Of a DNA stretch of 6,621 nt, positions 1 to 6,621 are shown in pieces (position 1 is the stretch's first letter; the number at the start of each line of letters is the position of its first letter). The notes under the pieces are model-generated. The model ran no database searches and was not told where the DNA came from. It saw only the letters and a program-made list of their open reading frames with translations. The translations under genes were made by a program, and so were the position numbers. Origin of the DNA: Elusimicrobiales bacterium (GTDB lineage Bacteria; Elusimicrobiota; Elusimicrobia; Elusimicrobiales; Elusimicrobiaceae); the NCBI GenBank assembly GCA_030540535.1, contig JAUNWB010000073.1:1-6621 (forward strand), read 5' to 3'.

Positions 1-6
1 TTTATA

Positions 7-24
7 TTTTACCGTACGGTAAAA
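7..24. promoter_or_regulatory. Palindromic operator O1 upstream of the amylase gene
   Basis: The stretch TTTTACCGTACGGTAAAA is a perfect 18-bp inverted repeat centred between bases 15 and 16. It has 8-bp arms and a 2-bp centre. Its core, TTACCG-NN-CGGTAA, recurs as a second palindrome just ahead of the ATP synthase operon. The site lies immediately upstream of the -35 box, centred about 50 bp before the predicted transcription start, where a bound protein could activate, or repress by covering the upstream contact region. Short symmetric sites of this ACCGNNCGGT type are common for dimeric helix-turn-helix regulators such as the TetR family; that assignment is inference, since no regulator gene is in the window. 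Confidence 0.6.
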
Positions 25-30
25 AAATGT

Positions 31-59
31 TTGCAAGCGCCGTCAGAAAGTGCTATAAA
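31..59 (+). promoter_or_regulatory. Sigma70-type promoter of the amylase gene
   Basis: A -35 box TTGCAA (31-36) and a -10 box TATAAA (54-59) are separated by the optimal 17 bp. A TG dinucleotide at 51-52 gives an extended -10 (TGCTATAAA). Transcription would start near base 66, leaving a very short leader of about 14 nt that begins at or just before the ribosome binding site. Confidence 0.65.
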
Positions 60-66
60 ACATAAT

Positions 67-73
67 AGGGGAA
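67..73 (+). promoter_or_regulatory. Ribosome binding site that fixes the amylase start
   Basis: AGGGGAA lies 6 nt before the ATG at 80. A second ATG at 76 is out of frame and reaches a stop after 17 codons, and it is too close to this site. The ATG at 80 is therefore the start. Confidence 0.6.
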
Positions 74-79
74 TTATGT

Positions 80-1537
80 ATGAGGACAAATCCGCACATC
101 TTAGAAGTAAATACGCGTTCCTGGCTTAACCGCCTGGAAGCGAAGCACGGGCGTGCTTTTAACTTGGCCGACGTTCCGGAACAATTCCTGGACGACGCCA
201 AAGCCATGGGGTTTGACGCCGTTTGGCTGATGGGCGTATGGAAACAAAGCCCGGCCGCGCGGGAAATTGCGCGCGGTGTGGACGAAATTAAAGACGCCAT
301 CCGGAATATCGAGCCGGATTTTAACGTAAACGACATTACGGCTTCTCCGTATGCCGTCTACGAATACGAAGTGGACGAAGCGCTGGGGGGGAATGAAGCC
401 CTCGCCAAACTGCGCGAAAGACTCCACGCCAAGGGGATGATTTTACTGCTCGATTTTGTGGGCAACCATACGGCTATCGACTGCCCGGCTGTTACAGCCA
501 ACCCGGATTTGTTTATTAACACGGGCAAGACCGAGCCGCATGCGCATAAAGACTGGTTTTTTAAAAACCCGGACGGCGTATATATCGCCCACGGGCGCGA
601 CCCGTATTTCGCACCGTGGACCGACAGCGCGCAGCTGAATTATTTTAATCCCAAAACGCGCGAATTTATGCTGGATAACCTTTGCCGCGTAGCCGGCATG
701 TGCGACGGCGTACGCTGCGATATGGCGATGCTTTCGCTTAATAAAGTACACCGCGATACGTGGTGGGAATTTATCGGCGGCGAATTGCCCAAAGAAGAAT
801 TTTGGCACCAGGCATTAAACGCCGTGCGCGAAAAATATCCCGAATTTGTATTTATTGCCGAAGTGTATTGGGGTCTTGAATGGGAAATCCAGGAAATGGG
901 TTTCGACTATACGTACGATAAAGTGCTCTACGACCGCCTTCGCTTTTCCACGCCGGAAAACATCAAAGGCCACCTGGGCGCGGAACACTTGTACCAAATG
1001 CGTTCCATCCGCTTTACGTCCAATCACGACGAAGAAGAAGCCCTAAAAGCTTTCGGGCGCGAAAAATCGCTCGCCGCCAGCACCATTATCGCCACGCTGC
1101 CCGGCGCACGGCTTTTCCACCTGTTCCAAATTTTGGGCCGCCCCGCGCGCATGCCGATTCAGTACGCCAAAGACTCGTTTGTAGAGGACGAAGCCGTCCA
1201 CGCGTATTACCGGAAACTGCTGGAAATTGCGTCCGAGCCGGCTTTCCACGGGGGCCAATGGTCCCTGCGCGACGTAGCCCCGCTGGGGGATGATTCCAAC
1301 CGTAACATTTTGTCCTGGCAGTGGAAGCAAATGAATACGGGAAAGATGATTTTCATTAACTACAGCGGAACCCCCGCCAAAGGCCGGGTATCCATGAAAG
1401 GCGTTTACGGCGAAAACGGAACGATTACGGAGGAATTCTCCGGCGAGAAACTCACCGTCACGCCTGAAATGCTTTCCCAGGGCTATGAACTGAACTTGAA
1501 GCCTTACGAGTGTAAAATCTTTACGTTTGCCGTATAA
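80..1537 (+). CDS. GH13 alpha-amylase-family glycosidase, cytoplasmic
   Basis: This 485-residue protein should cleave or rearrange alpha-glucosidic bonds by the retaining GH13 mechanism. All four conserved regions of the (beta/alpha)8 barrel are visible: region I DFVGNH (125-130), region II GVRCDMAM (210-217) with nucleophile D214, region III with general acid/base E261 (FIAEVYWG), and region IV SNHD (314-317) with the transition-state-stabilising D317. A domain-B-like insertion lies at about 131-190, and a beta-sandwich C-terminal domain at about 400-485. There is no signal peptide or membrane segment, so it acts in the cytoplasm, probably on glycogen or imported maltodextrins. The motif pattern (NTRSWL near the N-terminus, FDAVWLMGVW at 45-54, QLNYFNP at 185-191) resembles a group of bacterial proteins annotated only as alpha-amylase family, so the exact substrate is uncertain. 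The gene has its own promoter and terminator and appears monocistronic. Confidence 0.9.
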   Translation: MRTNPHILEVNTRSWLNRLEAKHGRAFNLADVPEQFLDDAKAMGFDAVWLMGVWKQSPAAREIARGVDEIKDAIRNIEPDFNVNDITASPYAVYEYEVDEALGGNEALAKLRERLHAKGMILLLDFVGNHTAIDCPAVTANPDLFINTGKTEPHAHKDWFFKNPDGVYIAHGRDPYFAPWTDSAQLNYFNPKTREFMLDNLCRVAGMCDGVRCDMAMLSLNKVHRDTWWEFIGGELPKEEFWHQALNAVREKYPEFVFIAEVYWGLEWEIQEMGFDYTYDKVLYDRLRFSTPENIKGHLGAEHLYQMRSIRFTSNHDEEEALKAFGREKSLAASTIIATLPGARLFHLFQILGRPARMPIQYAKDSFVEDEAVHAYYRKLLEIASEPAFHGGQWSLRDVAPLGDDSNRNILSWQWKQMNTGKMIFINYSGTPAKGRVSMKGVYGENGTITEEFSGEKLTVTPEMLSQGYELNLKPYECKIFTFAV

Positions 1538-1553
1538 AAACGTATTTTTTACC

Positions 1554-1585
1554 AAAAAACCCCGCCCCAAAAGCGGGGTTTTTTT
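1554..1585 (+). terminator. Intrinsic terminator after the amylase gene
   Basis: The stem CCCCGC (1560-1565) pairs with GCGGGG (1573-1578) around a 7-nt loop, followed by seven T (1579-1585). Six A precede the stem (1554-1559) and can extend the pairing. This A-stem-T layout could also work on the opposite strand. It separates the amylase transcript from the atp operon. Confidence 0.92.
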
Positions 1586-1608
1586 AATACAATAAAAGAG
1601 AGCGGTTT

Positions 1609-1622
1609 TTTTCGCGCGAAAA
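1609..1622. repeat. 14-bp palindrome with CGCGCG core upstream of the atp promoter
   Basis: TTTTCGCGCGAAAA is a perfect inverted repeat in the noncoding region between the amylase terminator and the atp promoter. It is centred about 45 to 55 bp before the likely transcription start, depending on which -10 box is used. It is unrelated in sequence to the two TTACCG-type palindromes. It may be a binding site for a second regulator; no function can be read directly. Confidence 0.4.
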
Positions 1623-1647
1623 GATAGCTTTTTGCCGGAAATTGTTT

Positions 1648-1664
1648 TATAATATTGGTATACT
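1648..1664 (+). promoter_or_regulatory. Promoter region of the atp operon (two candidate -10 boxes)
   Basis: A consensus TATAAT lies at 1648-1653, but the -35 position 17 bp upstream (TAGCTT, 1625-1630) is a poor match. Eleven bases on, TGGTATACT (1656-1664) is a good extended -10 (TGN plus TATACT), which needs less from a -35 box. The TTGCCG at 1632-1637 is badly spaced from both (10 and 21 bp). Transcription would start near 1660 or 1671. In either case the palindrome at 1661-1680 covers the start region, so a bound protein would block transcription. Confidence 0.5.
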
Positions 1665-1680
1665 TACCGCTCGGTAAGTA
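1661..1680. promoter_or_regulatory. Palindromic operator O2 at the atp operon promoter
   Basis: TACTTACCGCTCGGTAAGTA has perfect 9-bp arms (1661-1669 and 1672-1680) and a 2-bp centre. It shares the core TTACCG-NN-CGGTAA with the palindrome at 7-24 upstream of the amylase gene. It overlaps the downstream -10 candidate and the likely transcription start, the classic position for a repressor. Presence of the same design at two separate promoters argues for one dimeric regulator acting on both; the TetR-like identity is inference. Confidence 0.65.
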
Positions 1681-1694
1681 ACCTGGGGGAACGT

Positions 1695-1952
1695 ATGGCG
1701 TTGGGGCCTTTTTCCAAACAGGACCATGTAGAAATCACCTCGCTGGGAATTGAATTTGCGGTGTCGGTGGTGCTGGGTACCTGGGCCGGTTATGTGCTGG
1801 ACGGAAAATTAGGTTCCGGGCCGTGGCTGCTTGTTGCGGGCGCGTTTGCCGGGTTTGCTTTGGGATTTTATATTATTTTGCGCGCGGCTAAAAATATGTC
1901 CTGCGCGGACGCAAATTTAAAAAAGGCGGATAAAAAAGATGGACGTAGCTGA
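1695..1952 (+). CDS. atpZ: AtpZ/AtpI-family F-ATPase accessory membrane protein
   Basis: This 85-residue protein has two predicted membrane helices (about 14-34 and 44-64). Between them is the family hallmark LDGKLGSGPWLL (35-46), followed by GFALGFYIILR. Proteins of this family (Pfam ATPase_gene1 type) commonly sit at the head of atp operons and are linked to assembly of the c-ring or to cation supply for the ATP synthase. The tail (66-85) is hydrophilic and lysine-rich. The start at 1695 is supported by GGGGGA at 1685-1690. The last 14 nt overlap the start of atpB in another frame, which suggests translational coupling. The name atpI is also used for such genes; this short two-helix form fits AtpZ better. 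Confidence 0.85.
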   Translation: MALGPFSKQDHVEITSLGIEFAVSVVLGTWAGYVLDGKLGSGPWLLVAGAFAGFALGFYIILRAAKNMSCADANLKKADKKDGRS

Positions 1953-2700
1953 AATTATTTCTCACCACATTTTAGACCATGACTGGGGTGTTACGCTGGG
2001 CGGCCTTCGTATGCCCGTTACCACCCACTCTGTAACAATCGTAGCAGTAAGCGTTATTTTGTTTTTGGGGCTTTACTGGGTTTCGCGCCGGCACGAAAGC
2101 CGCGCGGGGCGCCTGCTCACCGCGCTGGCGGAAGAATACGTGACGTTCATCCGCGACGGTATGGTTCTGCCCAACATGGGGGCTGAAGGCCGTTCTTTTC
2201 TGCCGTATTTCTGCACGCTTTTCCTGTTTATTTTAAGCGTCAATCTGGCGGGTATGATTCCCGAAATGAAAACCGCCACCTCCAACATTTCCGTCACCGC
2301 CGCGCTGGCGCTTTGTTCCGGCGGACTGATTTTATTCAGCGGTCTTAAATTCCATGGCCCCATCGGGTTTTTGAAAGGCTTTGTGCCGTCCGGCACGCCC
2401 GGGTGGCTGGTGCCGCTTATTTTCCCATTGGAAGTAGTCAGCTTAATTATTAAAGTGTGCGTACTCGCGATTCGTTTGTTTGCCAACATGCTGTCCGGGC
2501 ACATGGTGCTGATCTGCTTGCTGCTCATTATTTTTATTGTCGGGAATATGCACGTGGCCGCAGGGGCGGGTTCGCTTCTGCCGGCGATGGGGCTTGAGAT
2601 TTTTATGACGTGCTTGGAACTGTTGGTGGCGTTTTTACAGGCGTATGTATTTACGCTGCTCACCGCCATTTTCGCCGGGTCCGTCATTCATACGCATTAA
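1939..2700 (+). CDS. atpB: F-type ATP synthase subunit a
   Basis: Subunit a (253 residues) forms the proton half-channels of the membrane Fo sector. The essential arginine is R179 in IRLFANMLSGH (178-188), corresponding to E. coli aR210. H188 occupies the position of E. coli aE219, and E227 occupies that of aH245, judged from their spacing to R179 and to Q234 in FLQAYVF. This His/Glu exchange is the arrangement known from mitochondria and many bacteria. Hydrophobic segments lie at about 30-49, 86-108, 115-136, 155-183, 187-203 and 213-247. The N-terminus with SHHILDHD (8-15) is typical, which supports the ATG at 1939 despite the 14-nt overlap with atpZ. A modest purine-rich ribosome site (AAGGCGGA, 1923-1930) precedes it inside atpZ. 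Confidence 0.96.
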   Translation: MDVAEIISHHILDHDWGVTLGGLRMPVTTHSVTIVAVSVILFLGLYWVSRRHESRAGRLLTALAEEYVTFIRDGMVLPNMGAEGRSFLPYFCTLFLFILSVNLAGMIPEMKTATSNISVTAALALCSGGLILFSGLKFHGPIGFLKGFVPSGTPGWLVPLIFPLEVVSLIIKVCVLAIRLFANMLSGHMVLICLLLIIFIVGNMHVAAGAGSLLPAMGLEIFMTCLELLVAFLQAYVFTLLTAIFAGSVIHTH

Positions 2701-2720
2701 TTTAAAAAATCTAGTAAAAA

Positions 2721-2732
2721 GGGCTTTAGCCC
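2721..2732 (+). other. Hairpin in the atpB-atpE spacer
   Basis: GGGCT (2721-2725) pairs with AGCCC (2728-2732) across TT; in RNA it would more likely close as GGGC/GCCC with a 4-nt loop. It lies two bases before the purine-rich ribosome site of atpE and has no T-run after it, so it is not a terminator. It is the only sizeable gap inside the operon (47 nt). It could stabilise a processed 5' end or help atpE translation, but this is inference. Confidence 0.45.
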
Positions 2733-2733
2733 G

Positions 2734-2741
2734 AAAGGAGA
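2734..2741 (+). promoter_or_regulatory. Strong ribosome binding site of atpE
   Basis: AAAGGAGA with core AAGGAG (2735-2740) sits 7 nt before the ATG at 2748. It is the best Shine-Dalgarno sequence in the window. This suits subunit c, which is needed in about ten copies per enzyme while most other subunits are needed in one to three. Confidence 0.8.
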
Positions 2742-2747
2742 AAACAT

Positions 2748-2978
2748 ATGGAACTCGTAGCACTTAAATACATCGCTGCCGGTATTGGCGCCGGTCTTAC
2801 CGTTATTGGCGCGGGCCTCGGTTTGGGTAAAATCGGTACCGCCGCTTTGGAAGGCACCGCCCGCCAGCCCGAAGCCGGTTCTGACCTGCGCACCACGATG
2901 ATCATCATCGCCGCGCTTTTGGAAGGCGCCGCGATGTTGGGTTTGGTAATCTGCTTGCTCACCATGGTAATGAAATAA
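2748..2978 (+). CDS. atpE: F-type ATP synthase subunit c
   Basis: Subunit c (76 residues) is a two-helix hairpin that oligomerises into the rotating c-ring. Helix 1 (about 5-32) carries the glycine packing motif GAGLGLG (21-27). The polar loop ARQPEA (38-43) contacts gamma and epsilon. Helix 2 (about 49-74) carries the ion-binding carboxylate E59 in LLEGAAMLG. Compared with the Na+-binding c subunit of Ilyobacter (Q32, E65, S66, T67, Y70), the matching positions here are L26, E59, G60, A61 and L64. The sodium ligands are absent, so proton coupling is expected. Length is normal for the family. The gene stands between the operon's largest gap and atpF, 15 nt downstream. Confidence 0.96.
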   Translation: MELVALKYIAAGIGAGLTVIGAGLGLGKIGTAALEGTARQPEAGSDLRTTMIIIAALLEGAAMLGLVICLLTMVMK

Positions 2979-2993
2979 CAGCAGGAAGCGGAT

Positions 2994-3487
2994 ATGGAAG
3001 ATTTATTGAAACCCGACTACGGGGTGATGATTCTTACCGTCTGCAACTTTTTACTGCTCGTCTATTTGCTTAAAAAATTTGCGTGGAAAGGCATTATCGG
3101 TGCTTTGGAAAAACGCGAACGGCAAATCGCCGACGATAAAAAGCAGGCGCAGGAAGCCCGTGAGTCTGCGGAACAATTAAAGCGCGAACTGGACGAAAAA
3201 CTGGCCCAAATTGCGGACGAAGCCGCCAAAAAAATGGCGGAAGCCGTACGCGTGGGCGAAACGCAGCGCGACCAAATTTTGGCCGCGGCGAAGGAACAGT
3301 CCGAACGGCTGGCCGAACAAGCCAAAGCGCAAATTGAAGCCGAAAAAAACCAGGCGTTGGCCGAAGTGCGGGGCGAAATCGCCCGCACCGCCGTGCTGGC
3401 CGCCGAAAAAGTCATCCGCCAGCAGATTAGCGTTGAGTCCGCCCAGGAAGCGGTCAACCGCGTGCTGGAAGAAGTAAAGGCTAAATA

Positions 3488-3488
<1 letters not shown>
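2994..3488 (+). CDS. atpF: F-type ATP synthase subunit b
   Basis: Subunit b (164 residues) forms the peripheral stalk that holds the alpha/beta head still against the rotor. One N-terminal membrane helix is visible (about 10-28), followed by a long charged coiled coil rich in Lys, Glu, Ala and Gln (about 36-130). The conserved VRGEIARTAVLAAEKVI stretch lies at 125-141, and the C-terminal part should bind delta. Only one b gene is present, so a homodimer is expected instead of the b/b' pair of photosynthetic bacteria. The start at 2994 is preceded by AGGAAG (2983-2988). The stop codon shares one base with the start of atpH (TAATG), which indicates translational coupling. Confidence 0.95.
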
Positions 3489-5550
<2,062 letters not shown>

Positions 5551-5552
<2 letters not shown>

Positions 5553-5555
5553 GAG
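5551..5555 (+). promoter_or_regulatory. Ribosome binding site of the epimerase gene inside the atpA stop
   Basis: AGGAG overlaps the TAG stop of atpA (5550-5552) and lies 6 nt before the ATG at 5562. It is a good site, so the inserted gene is equipped for translation as part of the atp mRNA. Confidence 0.7.
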
Positions 5556-5561
5556 TTTTAA

Positions 5562-6497
5562 ATGGACGCTAAAACGAAGAAAAAATATTTAGTTACCGGC
5601 GGCGCCGGGTTTATCGGCAGCAACATCGCCAAAACCCTGGAAGCGCAAGGCCATGAAGTAACCGTGTTGGACGATTTTTCCAAAAACGGCAACTTCAAAA
5701 ACTTAATCGGTTTTAAAGGCGACGTTATCACCGCGGACCTGTTTGAATACATGCCGCACGATATGTATTTCGACGCCATTTTCCACGAAGCCGCCATCAC
5801 CGACACCACGGTTATGGACCAAAAAGCCATGATGGAACAAAACGTGGAAGCGTTTAAAAACCTGCTTGCCTTTGCGGCCGAAAACGACATTAAAAAAGTA
5901 ATCTACGCTTCTTCCGCCGCCACGTACGGCAACGGCCCGGTGCCCAATGTGGAGTCTCAGCCCACCCACCCGGAAAACGTATACGGTTTTTCCAAGGTGA
6001 TTATGGACAACGTCGCCCGCCAGTTTGCCGAAGATAATAACGACATGACGATTATCGGCCTGCGCTATTTCAACGTGTACGGCCCCGGCGAATACTACAA
6101 AGGCAAAATGGCCAGCATGGTCTACCAGCTTTACAACCAGATGAAAGAAGGCAAACGCCCGCGCGTATTTAAATTCGGCGAGCAGCAGCGCGATTTTGTG
6201 TACGTCAAAGACATCGTCAAAATCAACCTCTGCGCCTTGAACAACGGCAAAGAAACGGGCGTCTACAACGCCGCCACCGGCATTCCGCGCGACTATAACG
6301 CCATTATTAATTGCCTGAACAAAGAACTCGGCACGAACCTGGAACCCGAATACATCGACAATCCGTATCCGTTCTTCCAGCTTAAAACGCAGGCGGATAT
6401 GACGCTTTCCAAAGAAAAACTCGGCTTCGAGCCGGACTATTCGCTGGAAGCCGGCATCGCCGACTACGTGTCCATCTTGGAAGCGCGCAACAAATAG
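5562..6497 (+). CDS. hldD: NAD(P)-dependent epimerase, HldD-like ADP-heptose 6-epimerase
   Basis: This 311-residue short-chain dehydrogenase/reductase-type epimerase most resembles ADP-glycero-manno-heptose 6-epimerase, which makes the L-glycero-D-manno-heptose donor for the LPS inner core. The Rossmann glycine motif GGAGFIG is at 13-19, with acidic D37/D38 at the end of the second strand. Catalytic elements are S117/S118 in YASSAATYG (115-123) and the YxxxK pair Y141/K145 in VYGFSK. HldD-like features are IFHEAA (73-78), RYFNVYGPGE (168-177), K180 in KGKMAS (likely the second base, as K178 in E. coli), RDFVYVKD (210-217) and TQADMTL (276-282). Length matches E. coli HldD (310). It acts in the cytosol. 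The gene lies between atpA (9-nt gap) and atpG (7-nt gap), an unusual place. Another NDP-sugar epimerase activity is possible but less likely. Confidence 0.82.
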   Translation: MDAKTKKKYLVTGGAGFIGSNIAKTLEAQGHEVTVLDDFSKNGNFKNLIGFKGDVITADLFEYMPHDMYFDAIFHEAAITDTTVMDQKAMMEQNVEAFKNLLAFAAENDIKKVIYASSAATYGNGPVPNVESQPTHPENVYGFSKVIMDNVARQFAEDNNDMTIIGLRYFNVYGPGEYYKGKMASMVYQLYNQMKEGKRPRVFKFGEQQRDFVYVKDIVKINLCALNNGKETGVYNAATGIPRDYNAIINCLNKELGTNLEPEYIDNPYPFFQLKTQADMTLSKEKLGFEPDYSLEAGIADYVSILEARNK

Positions 6498-6500
6498 GTG
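6496..6500 (+). promoter_or_regulatory. Ribosome binding site of atpG
   Basis: AGGTG overlaps the TAG stop of the epimerase gene (6495-6497) and lies 4 nt before the atpG ATG at 6505. The overlap points to co-translation from a shared mRNA. Confidence 0.5.
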
Positions 6501-6504
6501 AACC

Positions 6505-6621
6505 ATGGAATCGCTTAGGGACATACGGCAAAACATTAAAGCCATCAAATCCACGCAGCAGATTATGCAGACGATGAAGATGATCTCCAACGCCCGCATC
6601 CGCAAAGCGCAGGACGCGATG
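6505..6621 (+). CDS. atpG: F-type ATP synthase subunit gamma, N-terminal part (runs off the window)
   Basis: The first 39 codons are present and open to the window edge. The translation begins MESLRDIRQNIKAIKSTQQI and continues MQTMKMISNARIRKAQ. This is the conserved N-terminal helix of gamma, the central rotor shaft that turns inside the alpha3beta3 head (family pattern: DIRxRIxSVxxTxQITxAMKMVxxxKxRxA). The start is unambiguous from this motif. It lies 7 nt after the epimerase stop, so the atp gene order resumes at once after the inserted gene. The atpD (beta) and atpC (epsilon) genes would be expected further right. Confidence 0.93.
   Translation, partial: MESLRDIRQNIKAIKSTQQIMQTMKMISNARIRKAQDAM

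Noticed and set aside
76..129. An ATG at 76 starting a 17-codon upstream frame that overlaps the amylase start
   Set aside because: It is too close to the ribosome site (about 2 nt) and encodes no known leader; it is more likely chance.
1043..1570. A 175-codon open frame on the - strand over the amylase 3' end
   Set aside because: It begins inside the terminator hairpin and runs opposite the conserved GH13 coding sequence; no motif or ribosome site supports it.
2073..2687. A 204-codon open frame on the - strand opposite atpB
   Set aside because: Shadow of atpB with Ser/Thr/Pro-rich sequence and no identifiable domain.
2721..2732. The atpB-atpE hairpin as a terminator
   Set aside because: The stem is only 4-5 bp and is followed by a purine-rich ribosome site instead of a T-run.
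3211..3477. An 88-codon Lys/Arg/Pro-rich frame on the + strand inside atpF
   Set aside because: It is a frame-shifted reading of the atpF coiled coil; the composition follows from the repeated Ala/Glu/Lys codons.
5553..6504. The epimerase gene as a recent mobile insertion
   Set aside because: No terminal repeats, target duplications, integrase or composition change are visible at either junction.
5703..6605. A 300-codon open frame on the - strand opposite the epimerase gene and the atpG start
   Set aside because: Low-complexity composition rich in Val, Phe, His and Arg, no recognisable domain, and it spans two well-supported + strand genes.

Overview
The window carries a stand-alone GH13 alpha-amylase-family gene followed by the first part of an F-type ATP synthase operon. 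All genes are on the + strand, and the last one runs off the right edge. The organism is most likely a Gram-negative bacterium, because a gene for LPS heptose synthesis (ADP-heptose 6-epimerase, HldD family) is present. The lineage cannot be fixed from the sequence. Elusimicrobiota is a loose guess from overall protein flavour, with no diagnostic evidence behind it. Base composition and codon style look uniform across all genes, so nothing looks recently acquired.

Layout. 1-79: an 18-bp perfect palindrome, a good sigma70-type promoter with an extended -10, and a ribosome binding site. 80-1537: cytoplasmic GH13 glycosidase with all four catalytic motifs. 1554-1585: strong intrinsic terminator. 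1586-1694: atp promoter region with a CGCGCG-core palindrome, two alternative -10 boxes and a second palindrome of the same design as the first one (TTACCG-NN-CGGTAA). 1695-5552: atpZ(I), atpB (a), atpE (c), atpF (b), atpH (delta), atpA (alpha), closely packed. 5562-6497: an HldD-type epimerase gene inserted between atpA and atpG. 6505-6621: first 39 codons of atpG (gamma).

How it fits together. The atp genes encode the membrane Fo sector (a, c, b), the delta stalk, the alpha catalytic-head subunit and the start of the gamma rotor; beta and epsilon should lie beyond the right edge. Subunit c lacks the residues that bind Na+ in sodium-type rings, so the enzyme is probably proton-coupled. Two points deserve a second look. 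First, the amylase gene and the ATP synthase operon appear to share an operator, which suggests one regulator (perhaps TetR-like) tuning intracellular glucan breakdown and the ATP synthase together. Second, a sugar-nucleotide epimerase gene sits tightly spaced inside the otherwise canonical atp gene order. No RNA genes, CRISPR arrays, insertion sequences or wholly new system were seen.
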